The notes: generated from the letters alone by a model not told the origin. A stretch of DNA of 64,000 nt from Pseudoclavibacter chungangensis (GCF_013410545.1 NZ_JACCFV010000001.1:3038001-3102000), one strand, 5' to 3'. Shown: positions 51,288 to 60,967, counted from the first letter of the stretch. Numbers and translations: made by a program.

Positions 51288-52823
51288 TCAGAACAGGCCC
51301 GTGTCGGGCGAGGGGACGAGGATGCCGGGCGCGGCGACGATCGTGAGCCCGCCGAGCTCGGCGCTCGTGAGCTCGGGCAGGCGCTGCGCGACGTCGAGGA
51401 AGCGTTCGATCTCGGCCGTGTCGAGCACGTCGGCGGCGAGGGTGCGGAACTTCTCGATGTACTGCTCGCGGGCGAACGGCCGGGCACCGAGCGGGTGGGC
51501 GTCGGCGACCGCGATGTCGTCGCGGATCTCGGTGCCGTCGACGAGGCGGATGACGACCTCGCCGCCGAACGCCTTCTCGGCGATGTCGAGCGAGTGGTAG
51601 CGACGCGTCCACTCGGGTTCCTCGACGGTCGTGACCTTGCGCCACAGCTCGACCGTGTCGGGCCGCCCCGCACGCTCGGGCGAGTACGAGTCGACGTGGT
51701 GCCACGCGCCGTCCTGGAACGCGACGGCGAAGATGTAGGGGATCGAGTGGTCGAGCGTCTCGCGCGAGGCGGTCGGGTCGTACTTCTGCGGGTCGTTCGC
51801 GCCCGAGCCGATGACGTAGTGGGTGTGGTGCGAGGTGCGGATGACGATCGACGCGATGCGGGACGGATCGGCGACGAGCTCGGGGTGCTCGCGGTGCAGC
51901 TTGCGGGCGAGGTCGATCCACGCCTGCGCCTGGTACTCGGCCGAGTGCTCCTTCGTGTACGTGTCGAGGATCGCGCGCTTCGCCTCGCCGCGCATCGGTA
52001 GCGGCACCTCGTAGTGCGCGTCGGGCCCGTCGAGCAGCCACGCGACGACGCCGTCCTCGCCCTCGTAGATGGGGGTGGGGCTCGTCTGTCCGCGCATCGC
52101 GCGGTCGACCGCCTCGACGGCCATCTTGCCCGCGAAGGCGGGCGCGTGGGCCTTCCATGTCGAGATCTCGCCCTTGCGCGACTGGCGCGTGGCGGTCGTC
52201 GTGTGGAGGCCCTGCCCGATGGCCTGGAAGATCGTCTCCGTGTCGAGGCCGAGGAGCGTGCCGATGCCGGCCGATGCGGAGGGCCCGATGTGGGCGACGT
52301 GGTCGATCTTGTGCTTGTGCAGTGAGATGGCCTTCACGAGGTCGACCTGGATCTCGTAGCCCGTCGCGATGCCGCGCACGACGTCGCCGCCCGTGAGCCC
52401 GCGACGCTCGCCGAGGTGCTGCGCGACCGCGACGATCGCGGGGATGTTGTCGCCGGGGTGCGAGTACTCGGCCGCGAGGAAGGTGTCGTGGAAGTCGAGC
52501 TCCCGGACGGCGACACCGTTCGCCCATGCGGCCCACTCGGGCGAGGTGCGCTCCTCGGGTGCGAGGCCGAACACGGTCGAGCCGTCGCCGTGGCGCGAGG
52601 CGGGGTGCGAGGTCGCCTGGCCGCGGGCCGAGACGATGGGTGCGCGGCCCAGCGAGGCGGCCGCGACCGCGGCGTTGTCGATCACGCGGTTGACGACCAT
52701 GTCGACGACGTCGGCGTCGACCTCGACGGGATCGGTCGCGACCTCGGCGAGTTTCCAGGCGAGTTGGTCCTCGCGGGCGAGCTGGTCGGCGGAGGGGTGG
52801 ACGCGAACGTCGTGCAGCTGCAT
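51288..52823 (-). CDS. prpD: 2-methylcitrate dehydratase
   Basis: A 511-residue MmgE/PrpD family enzyme that dehydrates 2-methylcitrate. Family blocks: [25 protein letters not shown] near residue 42, [37 protein letters not shown] near 105-140, [15 protein letters not shown], and [23 protein letters not shown]. It is the first enzyme gene after the GntR regulator. ATG start with AAAGGA upstream. Confidence 0.95.
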   Translation of the reverse strand: MQLHDVRVHPSADQLAREDQLAWKLAEVATDPVEVDADVVDMVVNRVIDNAAVAAASLGRAPIVSARGQATSHPASRHGDGSTVFGLAPEERTSPEWAAWANGVAVRELDFHDTFLAAEYSHPGDNIPAIVAVAQHLGERRGLTGGDVVRGIATGYEIQVDLVKAISLHKHKIDHVAHIGPSASAGIGTLLGLDTETIFQAIGQGLHTTTATRQSRKGEISTWKAHAPAFAGKMAVEAVDRAMRGQTSPTPIYEGEDGVVAWLLDGPDAHYEVPLPMRGEAKRAILDTYTKEHSAEYQAQAWIDLARKLHREHPELVADPSRIASIVIRTSHHTHYVIGSGANDPQKYDPTASRETLDHSIPYIFAVAFQDGAWHHVDSYSPERAGRPDTVELWRKVTTVEEPEWTRRYHSLDIAEKAFGGEVVIRLVDGTEIRDDIAVADAHPLGARPFAREQYIEKFRTLAADVLDTAEIERFLDVAQRLPELTSAELGGLTIVAAPGILVPSPDTGLF

Positions 52824-52861
52824 GGTCGTCCTTTCGACGGGGTCGTGGGTCGTGGTCGTGG

Positions 52862-53521
52862 TCAGGCGCTCGTGCGTTCGTCGACGCGCGGCGTGGTCGC
52901 GAGTGCACGCCGGAGGGAGCGGTGGAGGTGGACGCGGGTGGCGTCGGCGGCGAGCTCGGCGTCGCCCGCGATGATCGCGTCGACGATGAGCCGGTGCTCG
53001 TCGGCCGCCGCGCGGAGGCGCGCGTGATCGTGCTCGGCGAGGCGGCGGACGCGCGCCGAGTGGAGGCGGGCACTGCGCAGGGCCGTCTGCAGGTAGGGGT
53101 TCGCGACGGCCGTGTCGATCGCCGCGTCGAGGTCGTCGATGAGCGCGAAGTACCGTTCGACGCCGTCCCCGCCGAGCTCGAGGAGTGCGGGGGCCGCCAC
53201 GAGCCGCTCGCGGAGCGCCACGAACGGGGCGGGGTCCCTCCTGCGCGCCGCCGAGGCGGCGGCGCGCGCCTCGAGCGCCTGGCGGAGTTCGTAGAGCCAC
53301 TCGATGCGCTCGGCGCTCACCTCGGTGACGACGAGCACGCGCGGCGACTGCGCGTGCACGAGTCCGTCGGCGACGAGTCGCGAGAGCGCTTCGCGGACCG
53401 GCGTGCGCGAGACACCGAGGCGGGTGGCCTCGGCGACCTCCGCGAGCACGGTGCCCGGCGCGAGGTCGCCGTCGAGGATCTCGTCGCGCAGGAGCGCGTA
53501 GACCCGATCACTCGCTCGCAT
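52862..53521 (-). CDS. GntR-family regulator (FCD subfamily) of the methylcitrate operon
   Basis: A 219-residue repressor-type protein. The N-terminal winged helix reads [49 protein letters not shown]; the C-terminal FCD domain is all-helical ([48 protein letters not shown]), with the histidines that usually bind a metal near the effector. It probably responds to a propionate-derived acid. ATG 53521 has GAGGAGG upstream; TGTATACA overlaps its promoter, pointing to autoregulation. Confidence 0.92.
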   Translation of the reverse strand: MRASDRVYALLRDEILDGDLAPGTVLAEVAEATRLGVSRTPVREALSRLVADGLVHAQSPRVLVVTEVSAERIEWLYELRQALEARAAASAARRRDPAPFVALRERLVAAPALLELGGDGVERYFALIDDLDAAIDTAVANPYLQTALRSARLHSARVRRLAEHDHARLRAAADEHRLIVDAIIAGDAELAADATRVHLHRSLRRALATTPRVDERTSA

Positions 53522-53549
53522 ACCGCCCCTCCTCACGACTCATCGCGAG

Positions 53550-53608
53550 TGTATACATAAATGCCCGAGCAGTGGAAGATCACCAGGAAATGCCCTGGAA
53601 TGCATACA
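53550..53608. promoter_or_regulatory. Candidate GntR/FCD operator pair upstream of the methylcitrate operon
   Basis: TGTATACA, a perfect 8-bp palindrome of FCD-type operator character, is at 53550-53557 and a near copy, TGCATACA, at 53601-53608, 51 bp apart (about five helical turns). Between them is CCAGG-AAATGC-CCTGG. The first site coincides with a TATACACT -10 on the minus strand. The rest of the 299-base gap up to 53820 has TAGCGT at 53729-53734, a possible -10 for the next plus-strand gene. Confidence 0.5.
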
Positions 53609-53820
53609 CAGAGCGTCGTTTTCGTGGCTGCGCCACACGCGACGCCCGGGGCGGTGTCCTCCCCTGGGAGGACGGATCGAATACCGGATGTCCGACGCGC
53701 GGCGGTTCGCGCGGGGTGTCGGGCCGCGTAGCGTTGGGGGTGCAGGCGCGCGACGGAGCTGACCGTCCCGGTGCGCCGGTCGAGCAGACGGTCGAACCTT
53801 CCCCCGAAGGAGCAGTCCGC

Positions 53821-54897
53821 ATGAGCGTTCGGGCCGATCGAGTCCCACCCTCGCTCGCGCGTGGGAACCCCGCACCGGGTCGCCCCCGCCCGGCGCCGGT
53901 CGCCCGTCGCCGGATCCCGCCCGCCGAGCGGGCGCTGTCCCTCCTCGTGTTCGCGGCCGCCATGACGGGCCTCCTCGCGATCGCGATCGCGATCGTCACA
54001 CGCCTGGACCCCGTCGTGACCTACTCGGCGTCGAGCGCGACCGCCGAGACGTCGGTCGGCGAACTCCTCATCACGGCACAGGTCTCGCTCAGCGGCCCGA
54101 GCAGCGACCGACGGACGGAGGCGCGCCTCGTCGCGACCGACCTTGAGTCCGGATCCCGCGTGTGGACGGCGGACCCGAACGGGCGTGACCTCCCGCTGAC
54201 CGTGCTCGTCGCGTCGGGCGGCCTCGTGTACGCCGCCTCGGGCGACGGTCCCGTCCTCGTCGACGCGGACACAGGCGTCGTCCGCCCGCTCGAGCCACCA
54301 CCCGGTTCCACCGCCGCCCCCGCGCTCGACGTGACCGGCTCGGCACACGACGTGGCCACCGGCCGCCTGCTCGTGCTCGCCGACGACGGCGAGGTGTGGC
54401 AGGTGCCGCTCGGGGGACGCGCCGCCGAGGCCACGGACACCGCGACCGCCGCGGCCTGGCGGGCGACCCTCGCGCATCCGCTCGACGGCACCCCGGTTCC
54501 CGGCGCCGGCCCCGCGACCGACGCGCGGGGACGGCTCGTCGCATCGGCAGGCTGCGATGCGCCCCTCACGGTCCCCACACCGCCTGCGGCGCCCGTCGTC
54601 GGCGCGGCGCCCGCCGACGACCTGTCCGGGACGGACGGGTCGCCGGTCTGCCCGGGCGGGCACGCCGTCGTCGTCGGCGCAGCCCACGGCATCGAGCTCA
54701 GTCCGACGACCGACACGACACCCCCGACCGTCGACATCGCCCGGACGGGCGACGGCACCGTCACGCGCATCACGCTCCCGGGACGAATCCTCGCGGCCTT
54801 CGACACCGACGACGGCCCCGGCCTCCTGCTCGAGAACGGTGCCGTCGTCGTCATCGAGGCGGGCTCCGGCACGGTCCGCGAACTCGCGATCGACTGA
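53821..54897 (+). CDS. Membrane-anchored extracellular protein, beta-propeller-like, function unknown
   Basis: A 358-residue protein. A basic, proline-rich cytoplasmic start is followed by one membrane helix at about residues 38-60 (ALSLLVFAAAMTGLLAIAIAIVT). The outside part is rich in short strand-like units such as RLVATDLESGSRVWTADP, GLVYAASGDGPVLVDADTGVVRPLE and LLVLADDGEVWQVPLGG, as in PQQ-like propellers, with SAGCDAPLT and SPVCPGGH supplying a possible disulfide. No enzyme motif is seen. ATG start with AAGGAG upstream. Confidence 0.75.
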   Translation: MSVRADRVPPSLARGNPAPGRPRPAPVARRRIPPAERALSLLVFAAAMTGLLAIAIAIVTRLDPVVTYSASSATAETSVGELLITAQVSLSGPSSDRRTEARLVATDLESGSRVWTADPNGRDLPLTVLVASGGLVYAASGDGPVLVDADTGVVRPLEPPPGSTAAPALDVTGSAHDVATGRLLVLADDGEVWQVPLGGRAAEATDTATAAAWRATLAHPLDGTPVPGAGPATDARGRLVASAGCDAPLTVPTPPAAPVVGAAPADDLSGTDGSPVCPGGHAVVVGAAHGIELSPTTDTTPPTVDIARTGDGTVTRITLPGRILAAFDTDDGPGLLLENGAVVVIEAGSGTVRELAID

Positions 54898-55031
54898 CCG
54901 TCACGTCCCTGTCGGTGCGGTCGGGCGGCGCGTCGCAGCGCGCGTCCACCGCGTGCGGCTAGCGTGCCCTGGACGACGTGCACGACCCGCCGCCCCGTCG
55001 TCCGACGGGCCCGACGACGGAACGGATCCGA

Positions 55032-56048
55032 ATGCGACGACGAGACACCCGGCTGCCGCTTCTCGCCGCCCTCATGGCGCTCACGCTCGTGCTCGGTGGC
55101 TGCGCGGGCGAGTCCCCGATCCACATCGGCCCCGACTCGGCGGGCGACCGATCGCTCGAATCGGCCGTGCCCGCCTCACCCGAGTCGACGGAGGGCACGA
55201 CGATCACCGAGATCGACTACACGGGTGCCGGGACCCACGCGCAGACCCTCGATCTCTATCTGCCGTCCGGCGCCGGGGCGAACGGTGGCGTCCCACTCGT
55301 CCTGTTCGTCCACGGCGGCGGCTGGGCGACGGGCGACAAGGCCTCGTCGCGTCCCGGCGCGAACGACACGCTCGCCGCGTTCACCGAGATGATGCTCGAC
55401 GCGGGCTACGCGGTCGCGAGCGTCAACTACCGTCTCAGCGCCGAGGCGATCTGGCCCGCCCCCCTCCACGACGTGCACGCGGCGACGCGGTTCCTCCGCA
55501 CCGATGCCGACCGCTTCGGCATCGACCCGGACCGGTTCGCGATCGCCGGTGACTCGGCCGGCGGCCAACTCGCCCTCATGCTCGCCCTCACCGCCGACCG
55601 TCCCGCACTGACGGGTGCGGGCGACGATCCCGTCTCGAGCGAGGTCGACGCGGTCATCAGCTACTACGGCGTGACCGATGTGCGCACCCTCGTCGCGGAG
55701 CGGAAGGCGCAGGGCTGCAATCCGCAGACCCCGCCCGGTGATCCGACGAAGGAGGGGCTCCTCCTCGGCGTCGAACCGTCGACGCCGGCCGGCGCCGCAC
55801 TCGGGGCCGAGGCGAGCCCCGTCACCTACGCCCGCGCGGACGCGCCGCCCATCCTCCTGTTCCACGGCACATCCGATTGCGTCGTCCCCTTCTCGCAATC
55901 GGAGGCGATGCACGAGGCCGTCGTGCGCGCGCACGGGTCGAGCGAGATCCGTCTCGGTTCGGGCGGACACTCCGCGCCGGCCTTCTTCCACGACCAGACG
56001 ATGCGCGCCGACGCCCTCACGTTCCTCGACGACGCGTTCACCGGCTGA
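55032..56048 (+). CDS. Alpha/beta-hydrolase lipoprotein (carboxylesterase, HSL-like)
   Basis: A 338-residue secreted lipoprotein. The signal peptide LPLLAALMALTLVLGGCAGE has its lipobox Cys near residue 24. The hydrolase domain has the oxyanion motif LFVHGGGWATGDK near 95, the nucleophile elbow IAGDSAGGQLAL near 170, an acid residue region FHGTSDCVVPF near 280 and the catalytic His in GSGGHSAPAFF near 315. It probably cleaves small esters outside the cell. ATG 55032 is used; a GTG at 54978 would give an N-terminus unlike a signal peptide. TAGCGT near 54960 may be its -10. Confidence 0.88.
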   Translation: MRRRDTRLPLLAALMALTLVLGGCAGESPIHIGPDSAGDRSLESAVPASPESTEGTTITEIDYTGAGTHAQTLDLYLPSGAGANGGVPLVLFVHGGGWATGDKASSRPGANDTLAAFTEMMLDAGYAVASVNYRLSAEAIWPAPLHDVHAATRFLRTDADRFGIDPDRFAIAGDSAGGQLALMLALTADRPALTGAGDDPVSSEVDAVISYYGVTDVRTLVAERKAQGCNPQTPPGDPTKEGLLLGVEPSTPAGAALGAEASPVTYARADAPPILLFHGTSDCVVPFSQSEAMHEAVVRAHGSSEIRLGSGGHSAPAFFHDQTMRADALTFLDDAFTG

Positions 56049-56074
56049 TCCGGTCGCCCCGATACGCTCTCGGC

Positions 56075-56542
56075 ATGGAGCCGGACCGCGTCGATCGAGC
56101 GATCATCGCGGAGCTCCGACGCGATGCGCGGCTGTCGATCCGCGCGCTCGCGGAGCGTGTGCACCTGTCGCGCACCTCGACGCACGCGCGCGTCCAGCGG
56201 CTCATCGAGACGGGCGTCATCACGGGCTTCGCCGCGCTCGTCGATCCGGAGGCGCTCGGCCTGCGCGTCATGGCGCTCGTCGTCGTGACCGTCACGAACG
56301 AGCCCTGGACCGACATCGAGCGTCGGCTCGCCGAGATCCCGTACGTCGAGCGGGTGCTCGCGGTCTCGGGCGACATCGACTTCGTCCTGACGGTGCGCGC
56401 GCCCGATCACGCGACGCTCAGCGAGATCATCATGCGTCGTGTCCACGACGTCCGCGGTGTCGCGTCGACCCGCTCCCACGTCGTGCTCGACGACGTCCCG
56501 GGGAGCTGGATCGACGATCGCTCGGCCCCGACCGACGGCTGA
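56075..56542 (+). CDS. Lrp/AsnC-family transcriptional regulator
   Basis: A 155-residue regulator: an N-terminal HTH (VDRAIIAELRRDARLSIRALAERVHLSRTSTHARVQRLIETGVITGF) and a C-terminal RAM ligand domain (VMALVVVTVTNEPWTDIERRLAEIPYVERVLAVSGDIDFVLTVRAPD). Lrp proteins often control amino-acid or branched-chain keto-acid catabolism; the bkd-type operon 3.3 kb downstream is a candidate target but the two are not adjacent. Leaderless: TACGCT six bases before the ATG. Confidence 0.92.
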   Translation: MEPDRVDRAIIAELRRDARLSIRALAERVHLSRTSTHARVQRLIETGVITGFAALVDPEALGLRVMALVVVTVTNEPWTDIERRLAEIPYVERVLAVSGDIDFVLTVRAPDHATLSEIIMRRVHDVRGVASTRSHVVLDDVPGSWIDDRSAPTDG

Positions 56543-56558
56543 ACCCCTCCGGCGACCG

Positions 56559-57155
56559 TCAGTCGACGGCCGGCCTGCGTCCCGTCGCGGCGAGCAGTCG
56601 CGTGAACGCGTCCGCGTGCGGGCCGGGTTCGATCGCGGGGCCGAAGAGCCCCGGCGTGCCCTCGGGTGAGGCGACCGCCTCGGCGAACGCCGCGCAGACC
56701 GTGACGTCCTCGTTGCGGGGAGCGTACGGTCGACCGAGCGCGGTCGCGAGATCCCAGCCGTGCACGACGAGTTCGTCGAGGGCGACGACCGCGAGGCTCG
56801 CGCGGGACTGCTCCGTCTCTCCCACGCGAGCCCGCCCGCGCCAGGCGGCCGGTGAACGATAGGCGACCGCGAGCGCGTCGAGCGAGGCGGGGATGCGCTC
56901 GCGCCAGCCCGCGTGGAGTCGCGCACCGGGATCGGGGCCGTCGATGTCGCCGCCCCAGGCGACGACACGGAACCCGGGACCGATCTCATCGAGGTGCGCG
57001 AGCAGCCGTCGCACGCTCCACGCCTCGCACGGCGTCGGCTCGTCGAGCGCGTCGTCGGGGACGCCGGCCACGAGATCCGCGAGCGCGCTCGCCGCCGGGC
57101 CGAGATCGAACGCGGGCTCCTGGACGGGTTCGACGGCGTCCGGTCCTGCGGTCAT
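56559..57155 (-). CDS. DinB-like TIGR03086-family protein (mycothiol-dependent isomerase fold)
   Basis: A 198-residue helical protein. DEPTPCEAWSVRRLLAHL near residue 45 is the mark of TIGR03086/maleylpyruvate-isomerase-like actinobacterial proteins, which bind a metal through His residues (LLAHLDEIG, ELVVHGWDLATALG) and may use mycothiol. Its substrate is unknown. ATG 57155 has GGGAGG upstream; a longer start would run back over an unlikely N-terminus. It converges on the Lrp gene across 16 bases. Confidence 0.82.
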   Translation of the reverse strand: MTAGPDAVEPVQEPAFDLGPAASALADLVAGVPDDALDEPTPCEAWSVRRLLAHLDEIGPGFRVVAWGGDIDGPDPGARLHAGWRERIPASLDALAVAYRSPAAWRGRARVGETEQSRASLAVVALDELVVHGWDLATALGRPYAPRNEDVTVCAAFAEAVASPEGTPGLFGPAIEPGPHADAFTRLLAATGRRPAVD

Positions 57156-57273
57156 GGGGGGTCCTCCCTCGTGGCTGCGCGGCGTGTCCGCGTCCCCTGC
57201 CCAGACTGGCAGCTCCGTCTGGACGGCGGCCCCCGACACCGCCCCGGTCACGACCGCGGCCTCCGTCACGACC

Positions 57274-57279
57274 TAGGAT
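57274..57279 (+). promoter_or_regulatory. -10 element of the secA2 transcript
   Basis: TAGGAT, followed by 7 bases and an ATG at 57287 that opens a 16-codon frame, not secA2 itself. Confidence 0.5.
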
Positions 57280-57286
57280 CGAGCGC

Positions 57287-57337
57287 ATGGACGCCGCCCG
57301 CGCAACCGCCTGCTCCGAGCCGGGAGTGCCACGATGA
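57287..57337 (+). CDS. Leaderless 16-residue upstream ORF coupled to secA2
   Basis: MDAARATACSEPGVPR, then TGA at 57335-57337. The stop overlaps the secA2 ATG (57334) as ATGA. The start has the same TAnnnT-N7-ATG layout as established genes here. CGGGAG in its last codons (57321-57326) can act as the secA2 Shine-Dalgarno sequence. It may exist to couple translation of secA2 to a leaderless start. Confidence 0.45.
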   Translation: MDAARATACSEPGVPR

Positions 57338-59667
57338 GCCCGCGTCCGCGGTGGCTCGCGCGATTGTTGGGATCGCCCGGCTCGACCTCGTTCGATCGCT
57401 TCGCGCCGGCCGTGCGCGACGCCTCGGCGACCGCCGACGACGTCGCCGAACTGAGCGACGAGGGGCTCCGCGAGGCCGCACGCCGCGCGGCACCGGCGGC
57501 GGTCGACGCGTCCTCGTCGGCGAAGCTCGCGTGGTACCTCGCGACGGCTCGGGAGGCGGCGTCGCGCACCCTCGGGCTGCGTGCGTTCGACGAGCAACTC
57601 CTCGCGTGCGCCGCGCTCCTGACGGGCAGCGCCGTCGAGCTCGACACGGGCGAGGGCAAGTCGCTCGTCGGCGCGCTCGCGGCCGGTGGGTACGCGCTCG
57701 CCGGGCGACGCGTGCACCTCCTCACCGTCAACGACTACCTCGCCGGTCGCGACGCGGCCCTGTTCGCACCGTTCTTCGAACTCCTCGGGGTCTCGGTCGC
57801 CGCGGTCCGCGAATCGTCGACGCCCGAGGAGCGACGGAGCGCCTACCGCGCCGACGTCGTCCTCGCCGCGGTGAGCGAGGTCGGCTACGACGTCCTGCGC
57901 GATCGCTTCGCGCTCACCGGCGCCGACCGGGTCTCCCCCGCCTTCGACGTGGCGATCGTCGACGAGGCCGATGCCGTCATGATCGACGAGGCCCTCTCGC
58001 CGCTCGTCCTCGCCGGCAGCTCGCCCGACGAGGCGGACGACTTCGTGCGCGCGACCGAACTCGTCCGACGCCTGCGCGAGGGCCGCGACTACGAGATCGA
58101 CGCCGAGCGACGGAACGCGACGCTCACGGACGCGGGACTCGAACGCGTCGAGCGTGCCCTCGGCGGCGTCGATCTCTACGAGGCCGAGCACACCCACACG
58201 CTCACGCTCGTCACCCTCGCCCTGCACGCGCGCACGCTCGTCCGGCGCGACGTCGACTACGTCGTGACCGACGGGCGGGTGCGACTCGTGAACGCGGGCC
58301 GCGGCCGCATCGCCGAACGGCAGCGCTGGCCCGACGGGCTGCACGCGGCCGTCGAGGCGAAGGAGGGCCTCGAGCCCACGGCGCCCGGCATCGTGCTCGA
58401 CTCGATGACGCTGCAGGAGCTGCTCGGCAGGTACGAGCGACTGAGCGGCATGAGCGGCACCGTGCTCGACGTCGCGGAGGAGTTCACGGAGTTCTACGAG
58501 CTGGGCTCGGGTCGCATCGAACGCCACGAGCCGAACGCACGCGTCGACGCTCCCGACCGTGTGCTCGTCGACGAGGCGGAGAAGACGGCGGCGATCGTCG
58601 ACGAGATCGAGATCCGGCACGAGACGGGCCAGCCCGTCCTCGTCGGCACCCAGAGCGTCGCCGAGTCGGAGGACCTCGCCGAGCGGCTGCGTGAGGCGGG
58701 CCTCGAACCACGCGTCCTGAACGCGAAGAACGACGCCGACGAGGCGGCCATCATCGCGCGCGCGGGCGAGCGGGGCGCGATCACGATCTCGACCCAGATG
58801 TCGGGCCGCGGCACCGACATCCGACTCGGCGGGCCGGACGAGCACGACCGCGACGAGGTCGTCGAGGCGGGCGGCCTCGCGGTCGTCTCGACCTCGCGCT
58901 ACCCCTCGCAGCGGCTCGACGCGCAGCTCCGCGGCCGTTCCGGCCGACAGGGCGACCCCGGCGACAGCATCGCGTTCGCGAGCCTCGAGGACGAGATCGT
59001 CACGGCACACGCCCCCTCGTTCGACCTCGCACGCATCCGCCGCGACGCCCCGGGCCTCGACGACGAGCGACGACGGCACCTCGTCGCGGGCGCCCAGACG
59101 ATCGCCGAGGGCGCCCGACGCGACCGCCACCGCGCGACGTGGCGGTACGCACGGGCCATCTCCCTCCAGCGGGCCGCGCTCATGAGGCACCGCGACGCCG
59201 CGCTCGACGACGCGGACACCGCGCTCGACGCGCTCCGCCCGCACGCGAGCGACGCGATCGACGCACTCGTCGAGTCGGCCGGGCGTGATCGCGTCGCGGA
59301 GCGCGCGCGGGAGATCCTCCTGCACGTGCTCGACGAGCAGTGGACGAACCACCTCGCGCTCCTCGGCGAGATCCGCGACGGCATCCACCTGCGCGCGCTC
59401 GGCGGCCAGGACCCCGCGGACGAGTTCCACACGATCGCGCTGCGCGAGTTCAACGGTCTGCCCGACCGGGCGCGCGCCGCCGCCGCCGAGGTGCTCGCCG
59501 AGCTCACGGTCGAGGACCTCGATCGCTCGCTCGCCGATCTCGGGCTCGTCCGCCCCTCGGCGACCTGGACGTACATGGTCTCCGACGACCCGCTCGGCTC
59601 GTCCGGCGACCGCGCCGTGCGCGCCCTCGGCGGCTTCTGGCGCAGTCGCGTGCTCGGGATCGACTGA
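57334..59667 (+). CDS. secA2: Accessory protein translocase ATPase SecA2
   Basis: A 777-residue SecA homologue. It has Walker A DTGEGKSLVGAL near residue 106, the HLLTVNDYLAGRDA block, a DEAD-box VDEADAVMIDEALSPLVLAG near 208, SGMSGTV near 370, and motif V/VI QMSGRGTDIRLGG and LRGRSGRQGDPGDS near 490-530. It is shorter than a housekeeping SecA and lacks the C-terminal zinc-binding SecB tail, as expected of SecA2. It helps export a subset of proteins. The start is fixed by the ATGA overlap with the small upstream ORF. Confidence 0.94.
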   Translation: MSPRPRWLARLLGSPGSTSFDRFAPAVRDASATADDVAELSDEGLREAARRAAPAAVDASSSAKLAWYLATAREAASRTLGLRAFDEQLLACAALLTGSAVELDTGEGKSLVGALAAGGYALAGRRVHLLTVNDYLAGRDAALFAPFFELLGVSVAAVRESSTPEERRSAYRADVVLAAVSEVGYDVLRDRFALTGADRVSPAFDVAIVDEADAVMIDEALSPLVLAGSSPDEADDFVRATELVRRLREGRDYEIDAERRNATLTDAGLERVERALGGVDLYEAEHTHTLTLVTLALHARTLVRRDVDYVVTDGRVRLVNAGRGRIAERQRWPDGLHAAVEAKEGLEPTAPGIVLDSMTLQELLGRYERLSGMSGTVLDVAEEFTEFYELGSGRIERHEPNARVDAPDRVLVDEAEKTAAIVDEIEIRHETGQPVLVGTQSVAESEDLAERLREAGLEPRVLNAKNDADEAAIIARAGERGAITISTQMSGRGTDIRLGGPDEHDRDEVVEAGGLAVVSTSRYPSQRLDAQLRGRSGRQGDPGDSIAFASLEDEIVTAHAPSFDLARIRRDAPGLDDERRRHLVAGAQTIAEGARRDRHRATWRYARAISLQRAALMRHRDAALDDADTALDALRPHASDAIDALVESAGRDRVAERAREILLHVLDEQWTNHLALLGEIRDGIHLRALGGQDPADEFHTIALREFNGLPDRARAAAAEVLAELTVEDLDRSLADLGLVRPSATWTYMVSDDPLGSSGDRAVRALGGFWRSRVLGID

Positions 59668-59748
59668 CCCTGCCGTCGGCCGTCCGTCGCGTCGCGCGCC
59701 GCCCGTCCCGCACGCCCGTCGGAGCTCCGGACGCACGACCGGTCGGCC

Positions 59749-59794
59749 CGGCCGATGTGAGCCGTTCGTCCCGTCGCCACCGCACATCCGGCCG
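59749..59794 (+). terminator. Hairpin between secA2 and the 2-oxoacid dehydrogenase operon
   Basis: CGGCCGATGTG (59749-59759) pairs with CACATCCGGCCG (59783-59794) with one bulge, around a 23-base loop. It may end secA2 transcription. There is no T-run. Confidence 0.4.
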
Positions 59795-59854
59795 AAACGA
59801 CGGTCTTGCGCCGGACCCGTTCCCGCCGCGCCCACGGCGCGCGACCATGGGGAC

Positions 59855-60967
59855 ATGCCACACGACGACGTGCGACACGACGCCCTCGACCGCCCGGGCG
59901 ACGCGCCCGTCCAGCTCATCGACGAGCACGGCGCGGCGGCGCCCGCCGAACGCGCCGAGGGATTCGACCGACCCGACGACGCGACGCTCCTCGAGCTGTA
60001 CCGGAAGATGGTCGTCGCCCGACGCTTCGACGTGCAGGTCACGGCCCTCACGCGGCAGGGTCGCCTCGCGACGTACCCCTCCGCGCAGGGCCAGGAGGCG
60101 AGCGAGATCGCCGCCGTGCTCGCGCTGCGCGACGAGGACTGGCTGTTCCCCACCTACCGCGACACGATCGCACTCCTCACGCGCGGCGTCCCCCCGAACG
60201 AGCTGCTCACGTTCTTCCGCGGCGAATGGCACATGGGCTTCGACCCGCACGCGTACCGCATCTCGCCCCAGGCGACGCCGCTCGCGACGCAGACCCTGCA
60301 CGCCGCGGGCCTCGCGACGGCCGTCAAGCTCCGACGCGATCCCGTCGTCGCGCTCACGCTCCTCGGCGACGGCGCCACGAGCGAGGGCGACACGCACGAG
60401 GCCTGCAACTTCGCCGCCGTCTGGCACGCCCCGTGCGTCTTCGTGATCCAGAACAACCAGTACGCGATCAGCGTGCCCGCCGACAAGCAGTTCAAGGCCC
60501 GCAGCCTCGCCGATCGCGCGATCGGCTACGGCATGCCCGGCTACTGGGTCGACGGCAACGACGCCGCGGCGATGTCCGCCGTCATCACGGGGGCCGTCGA
60601 GCGTGCCCGCACGGGTGGCGGGCCGAGCCTCATCGAGGCCGTCACCTACCGCCTCGAGGCGCACACGAACTCCGACGACCCGACCCGCTACCGCGAGCGC
60701 ACCGAGGAGGACGAGTGGCGGCACCGCGACCCGATCGCGCGCCTCGGCACGTTCCTGCGTGACGCGGGCGCACTCGACGACGCACGCGAGGCCGAGATCA
60801 CCACCGAGGCGGAGGCACTCGCGGCGACGACGCGCGAGGCCATGAACGCCGAGCTCGACATCGACCCGCTCGAACTGTTCGACCACGTGTACGCACACGA
60901 GCGGCCCGCTCTGCGCGCGCAGCGCGACGCCCTCGCCGCCGAGCTCACCGAGGAGGCGAACGCATGA
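59855..60967 (+). CDS. 2-oxoacid dehydrogenase E1 component alpha subunit (branched-chain/pyruvate type)
   Basis: A 370-residue thiamine-diphosphate subunit. The ThDP motif runs from LGDGATSEGDTHEACNFAAVWHAPCVFVIQNNQ near residues 168-200; RRFDVQVTALTRQGRLATYPSAQGQEASEIAA near 52 and FPTYRDTIALLTRGV near 95 are family blocks. With E1beta it decarboxylates a 2-oxoacid. Actinobacteria usually make acetyl-CoA with AceE, so a branched-chain (bkdA) role is more likely. ATG 59855 is used with only a weak GGGGA upstream. It is coupled to E1beta by ATGA. Confidence 0.9.
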   Translation: MPHDDVRHDALDRPGDAPVQLIDEHGAAAPAERAEGFDRPDDATLLELYRKMVVARRFDVQVTALTRQGRLATYPSAQGQEASEIAAVLALRDEDWLFPTYRDTIALLTRGVPPNELLTFFRGEWHMGFDPHAYRISPQATPLATQTLHAAGLATAVKLRRDPVVALTLLGDGATSEGDTHEACNFAAVWHAPCVFVIQNNQYAISVPADKQFKARSLADRAIGYGMPGYWVDGNDAAAMSAVITGAVERARTGGGPSLIEAVTYRLEAHTNSDDPTRYRERTEEDEWRHRDPIARLGTFLRDAGALDDAREAEITTEAEALAATTREAMNAELDIDPLELFDHVYAHERPALRAQRDALAAELTEEANA

